Assembly: GCA_930979925.1 (NCBI GenBank)
Contig: CAKNIB010000007.1
Location: 1 to 64,000, forward strand
Length of the DNA: 64,000 nucleotides
Direction: 5' to 3'
DNA from: an uncultured Clostridia bacterium
GTDB lineage: Bacteria > Bacillota > Clostridia > Christensenellales > UBA1242
Below the pieces are notes generated by a model. The model had not been told where the DNA came from, searched no databases, and saw only the letters and a list, made by a program, of their open reading frames with translations. The position numbers and the translations under genes were made by a program. Positions 60,424 to 64,000 of this stretch are shown piece after piece; the stretch's first letter is position 1, and every line of letters begins with the position of its first letter.

Positions 60424-60550
60424 AACAAAAAAAGAAGCAAGCAAAAACTTACTTCTAACAATGCAAAAGAAAACTTTTCTTTATTTTAATTTCTTTTGAA
60501 AGTATATTTTTCAACACAAACAAAAAATAATATTATTATATAAAAAATAA

Positions 60551-60587
60551 AAGAGTGTTATAGCAATTTGCCTTTAACACTCTTTTT
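60551..60587. terminator. Terminator
   Basis: AAGAGTGTTA...TAACACTCTTTTT. Confidence 0.75.
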
Positions 60588-60600
60588 GTTGTTTGTTAAT

Positions 60601-61920
60601 TTAATACTTATATAAATCTTTTCTCAAATTCTTTAAATAGTTCATATTGTAATCATCACAATTTTTGGATAGATTTAAAGTTCCGTAAAGTAGAGCATCG
60701 TGGTTTGAAAATTTACGTTCGTTTTTGCCAGTGCTGTTAATTATGTTAGATTGCCCAACAAAAGTAAATTGCGAGTCCTTACCTACATAGTTACAATAAA
60801 CAACAGGGATAGAATTTTCTATTGCTCTTGATATAATACACATTTTGTGTAAGTTGTCATAAGGTTTCATATTCGCCGAAATACAAATAATCATTTCAGC
60901 ACCATTAAGCGCCAGCATTCGTGCAGTTTCTGGAAATTCTAAGTCATAACAAATCAACAATCCAATTTTGCCAAAAGACGTGTCAAAAACTTTTAATTCA
61001 TTCCCAGCTGAAAAATATAGTTTTTCATCTCCAAATAGGTGTGTCTTATCATATAGGCCAACCATTTCGCCATTTTTATCAATAAAGCAAGCACTGTTGA
61101 AAATTTTAGATTTTTCTTTTCTTGGGAAGCCAAAAACACAAGCAATATTGTTTCTTTTGCAAACACTTTGCAAATCCTTAATTAAATCATCAGTCTTTGT
61201 AATACCAATTGTTTTTGTCTTTTCTGTGGCAACATAGCCTGTCAAAAACATCTCAGGAAATATGATTAAATCACAACCTTTTTTAGTCGCTTTTTCTATT
61301 GTGTTTTTCGCAAAAGTCAAGTTTGATTTTATATCTTGCTTCGATTGACATTGAACAAGACAAATTTTCATATATAGTTCCTTTGGATTTAAAAGTCTTT
61401 CTTTCGTAAGTTCTGTGACTATTTCCTTCGCTTCTTTTTTAAGTGCGGGGCAATAGTTTGTTTTCTCTCCAACGATTTCATAACCTATTTTTTGTTGCAT
61501 TTTCCAAGAGTTTTCATTAAAGTCAAAATATCCATTTTCGATTTTATCAAATTTTAAGTCTTCGAAAATATATTTTGCTCGTGCTTTCATAACTTCTGTG
61601 CCAAAACCTTGATGTTGATATTTTTTGCCAATCCAAATTCCGCCTTTAACTTTATTATCTTTAAATTCAATGCTTGTTCCACCAATTAGTTTATCACTAT
61701 CTTTCAACACTATTGCAAGATAATAATCTTTTTTATTTTGTTTAACAAAATTGAGAAATTGTTTTGCATTTTCTTTGGTATAAGAGAATGGCACTGTCAA
61801 ATTTTTTGCGGTGTCAAAATCGTTCAATCCTTCAACAATATCATCAACATCTTTCAATTTGTATGGTCGCATTAAAAGTCTTTCAGTTTCAATTTTCATA
61901 ATATCACCACTTTTAAACAT
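60601..61920 (-). CDS. GNAT acetyltransferase fused to carbon-nitrogen hydrolase (nitrilase)
   Basis: N-term IETERLLMRPYKLKDVDDI...GFGTEVMKA; C-term LIIFPEMFLTGY, YDKTHLF, GLLICYDLEFPE. Confidence 0.85.
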   Translation of the reverse strand: MFKSGDIMKIETERLLMRPYKLKDVDDIVEGLNDFDTAKNLTVPFSYTKENAKQFLNFVKQNKKDYYLAIVLKDSDKLIGGTSIEFKDNKVKGGIWIGKKYQHQGFGTEVMKARAKYIFEDLKFDKIENGYFDFNENSWKMQQKIGYEIVGEKTNYCPALKKEAKEIVTELTKERLLNPKELYMKICLVQCQSKQDIKSNLTFAKNTIEKATKKGCDLIIFPEMFLTGYVATEKTKTIGITKTDDLIKDLQSVCKRNNIACVFGFPRKEKSKIFNSACFIDKNGEMVGLYDKTHLFGDEKLYFSAGNELKVFDTSFGKIGLLICYDLEFPETARMLALNGAEMIICISANMKPYDNLHKMCIISRAIENSIPVVYCNYVGKDSQFTFVGQSNIINSTGKNERKFSNHDALLYGTLNLSKNCDDYNMNYLKNLRKDLYKY

Positions 61921-62435
61921 TAAATTTTCTTCACATAGACATCTTCAACAAAATCAAGTTTATCGTGATTTCTAACAGAATTTTTGCTATGAGAATAAAC
62001 AAATCCTAATTTCTTTGCAAGTTCAATTGAAGCAATATTTTCGTGAAAAGCAGAGTATTCAACAGTTTTAATATTATGACTTTTACAATAGTCCAAAAGT
62101 GCAGTCAAAACTTGTTTTCCATAACCTTTACGAATATAATTTTTCCCTATGCAAAGGCCTATGTTTTTTATTGTGTCATTTTCTTGTGAAAAGGTCAAAA
62201 AGCCAATAGGAATGTTGTTTGCTTTCTCATAAACAAAATACAAATCCACATTGGATTCTTGCCACGATTTAAGTCGCTTTTTAGTCCACTCTATTTCATT
62301 ACTCGCTCTCCAGAGCATATATTTTGCAGTTTCGTTTTGACTAAAAACATTTTGATGTATTTTTTCTATATCCTCTTTTGAAATGTATGTCTTTAAAATC
62401 AAGTCTTTTGTTTCAATTTTCATAAACTTCTCCAA
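61920..62435 (-). CDS. GNAT family N-acetyltransferase
   Basis: IGLCIGKNYIRKGYGKQVLTALLDYC; ASIELAKKLGF. Confidence 0.88.
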   Translation of the reverse strand: MEKFMKIETKDLILKTYISKEDIEKIHQNVFSQNETAKYMLWRASNEIEWTKKRLKSWQESNVDLYFVYEKANNIPIGFLTFSQENDTIKNIGLCIGKNYIRKGYGKQVLTALLDYCKSHNIKTVEYSAFHENIASIELAKKLGFVYSHSKNSVRNHDKLDFVEDVYVKKI

Positions 62436-62604
62436 TTTGCACCGAAAAGGTTGTTTAAAAAAACATAAAAGTTTAGTTTTACTATTTAATTTTTAGAGTT
62501 TATTCTATTCTCTTCACTAATATATCAAATTATAAAATTGTCATTATTATTAAATTTTTTATACCAGACATGCTGGTAATATATTGTTTATTACAACAAT
62601 ATAT

Positions 62605-63810
62605 TTATATTTTCCAATTTTTTATTTCCTCCTTATATTTAGCTAGTTGACTATATATTTGGTTCGTCCAAGAAGCTAAATTGTTTATTTCATTTTGTCC
62701 TATCCCAACATTATGAGCTATATTAATTCTAATTTGATATAATTCATCCAATCTAATTTTTATAAAATCTAAATTTTTAAAATCATCTTTAAATAATTGA
62801 AAATTGGTATTATTTGTTATCAAGCCACTTAAATCACCAAAGTCCACATAAAAAATTATCGTTTCACCTCTAGGCACTTTCCAACCTTGTTTCACGTCAT
62901 CTTGCATCCTACTTTCTGCTTTTTTATGTGCATTTTGGCAATTTTTAAACAATTCAGTAAGTTCATAATTCCCATATTTTTTAAAATATTTTATATTAAC
63001 ATAAATTCTGATAAAATTTTCAAATTCAAACAAATCAATATAGGGCTGTAAATTATTCCTTGCTATATCTTGTAAATTTTTTGGAATAATATCAAACAAA
63101 TGCAGTGCATTAGTCTTTAGGGTTGAAATTTTACCATTCTTAATCATAAAAGCCTTATATATTTCTTCAATGATAGATAAGAGAATATTATTTAATTTTT
63201 CATATTGTTCACTATAAAAATTTTTTATCTTTTGGCAGTTATTTTTATCTCTATAATCAACACTATTTTGAAAAGAAAGAACCAAATCTCTATAATTCTG
63301 ACAAAAATTATTTAATTCAAAATATGTAGACTGATTAATATTAATATTTGTTTGATCTTTTATCTCAATAAATTTATCATTTAATCTCTTTCTGATATTA
63401 TTTAAATTCTCAATAAATTTATCGTTTTCATTTTTAAAATCCGGACTTATGGTAGGATATATTATCAATTTCTTTAAAAAAGAAAAAACTCTTTTTTCAT
63501 AATTTTTATTATGCCTTTCTCTTCTCTTTTTAGCCCTATCCTCTTTTGTTACATACATATAGTATATAATAAAAATTATTATACATACAAATATTACCGA
63601 TGCTATGATAATTAACATAAACTTCCATGACCAGAAAATAAACCCATAAAGAATGCTAAAAAGAGCAATAATCCCTAACCACCATATCCAAACCAATTCA
63701 TCAGTAAACCAGCTTCTTAAATCTATAGGTTCAGAGAAAAAATAGTGGAGTATAGAAAAAATCACTAAAATTACAATAAAAACAATTAAGAAAATAATTC
63801 TTGCATCCAT
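62605..63810 (-). CDS. Hypothetical membrane protein
   Basis: Three N-terminal TM segments and a long helical soluble domain. Confidence 0.6.
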   Translation of the reverse strand: MDARIIFLIVFIVILVIFSILHYFFSEPIDLRSWFTDELVWIWWLGIIALFSILYGFIFWSWKFMLIIIASVIFVCIIIFIIYYMYVTKEDRAKKRRERHNKNYEKRVFSFLKKLIIYPTISPDFKNENDKFIENLNNIRKRLNDKFIEIKDQTNININQSTYFELNNFCQNYRDLVLSFQNSVDYRDKNNCQKIKNFYSEQYEKLNNILLSIIEEIYKAFMIKNGKISTLKTNALHLFDIIPKNLQDIARNNLQPYIDLFEFENFIRIYVNIKYFKKYGNYELTELFKNCQNAHKKAESRMQDDVKQGWKVPRGETIIFYVDFGDLSGLITNNTNFQLFKDDFKNLDFIKIRLDELYQIRINIAHNVGIGQNEINNLASWTNQIYSQLAKYKEEIKNWKI

Positions 63811-64000
63811 ATTTATATATTAACATACTTCAACATAAAAAGCAAACTATTACAACTTTGCACTTATTTTGTTGCAAAAGAAATTTAGTTGCACTAAAAT
63901 ATTGTTATTAGATGTAAAGATGAATATTTTATAACGAATCCAACCAATTTAACCTTTGAAATAGAGAATGACGCCCATAAAAATTGAGAATTAATGATTA

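Larger units (their letters stand above)
51056..64000. mobile_element. Integrative mobilizable element at tRNA-Lys (right boundary not found, may extend past window)
   Basis: tRNA-Lys followed by integrase, excisionase-like gene, relaxase, RHH protein and accessory cargo; no tRNA-Lys 3' fragment found at right. Confidence 0.55.

Overview
Low-GC, probably Clostridia-like (sporulating Firmicute) chromosomal window. Housekeeping blocks are interrupted by two accessory islands next to tRNA genes. Core genes include yqfC/yqfD-ybeY-era, murC, murB, mscL, an M18 aminopeptidase, nrdD/nrdG, an RNase R-like gene, tdk and a phosphoketolase. Island 1 (~5.7-16.2 kb) lies between a displaced tRNA-Thr 3' fragment and an intact tRNA-Thr(GGT). 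It carries an RloA/RloB-type ATPase/TOPRIM pair, a truncated type IIG R-M remnant, a holin-like gene followed by an almost fully paired cloverleaf (four-way junction), two large lipoproteins, an N-truncated integrase, and a retron. The retron consists of a structured ncRNA, a 70-aa cationic/hydrophobic small protein and an RT with YVDD and VTG motifs. Island 2 starts at an intact tRNA-Lys(CTT) preceded by two tRNA-Lys fragments. It has an integrase, an excisionase-like gene, a palindrome-rich oriT-like region, a MobL-type relaxase, an RHH-like protein, and three ~55-bp-spaced covarying hairpins. A ~5.3-kb cassette bounded by ~88-bp direct repeats then carries a VWA/metallopeptidase protein, a small protein, a MoxR-type AAA ATPase whose N-terminal domain looks like a DGR variable region with a GC-rich hairpin downstream, and a truncated DGR-like RT. 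A further mobile candidate at ~3.7-5.5 kb is a radical SAM/MarR/radical SAM triplet abutting a truncated polysaccharide deacetylase. All calls are from reading sequence and the supplied translations; no database search was run.
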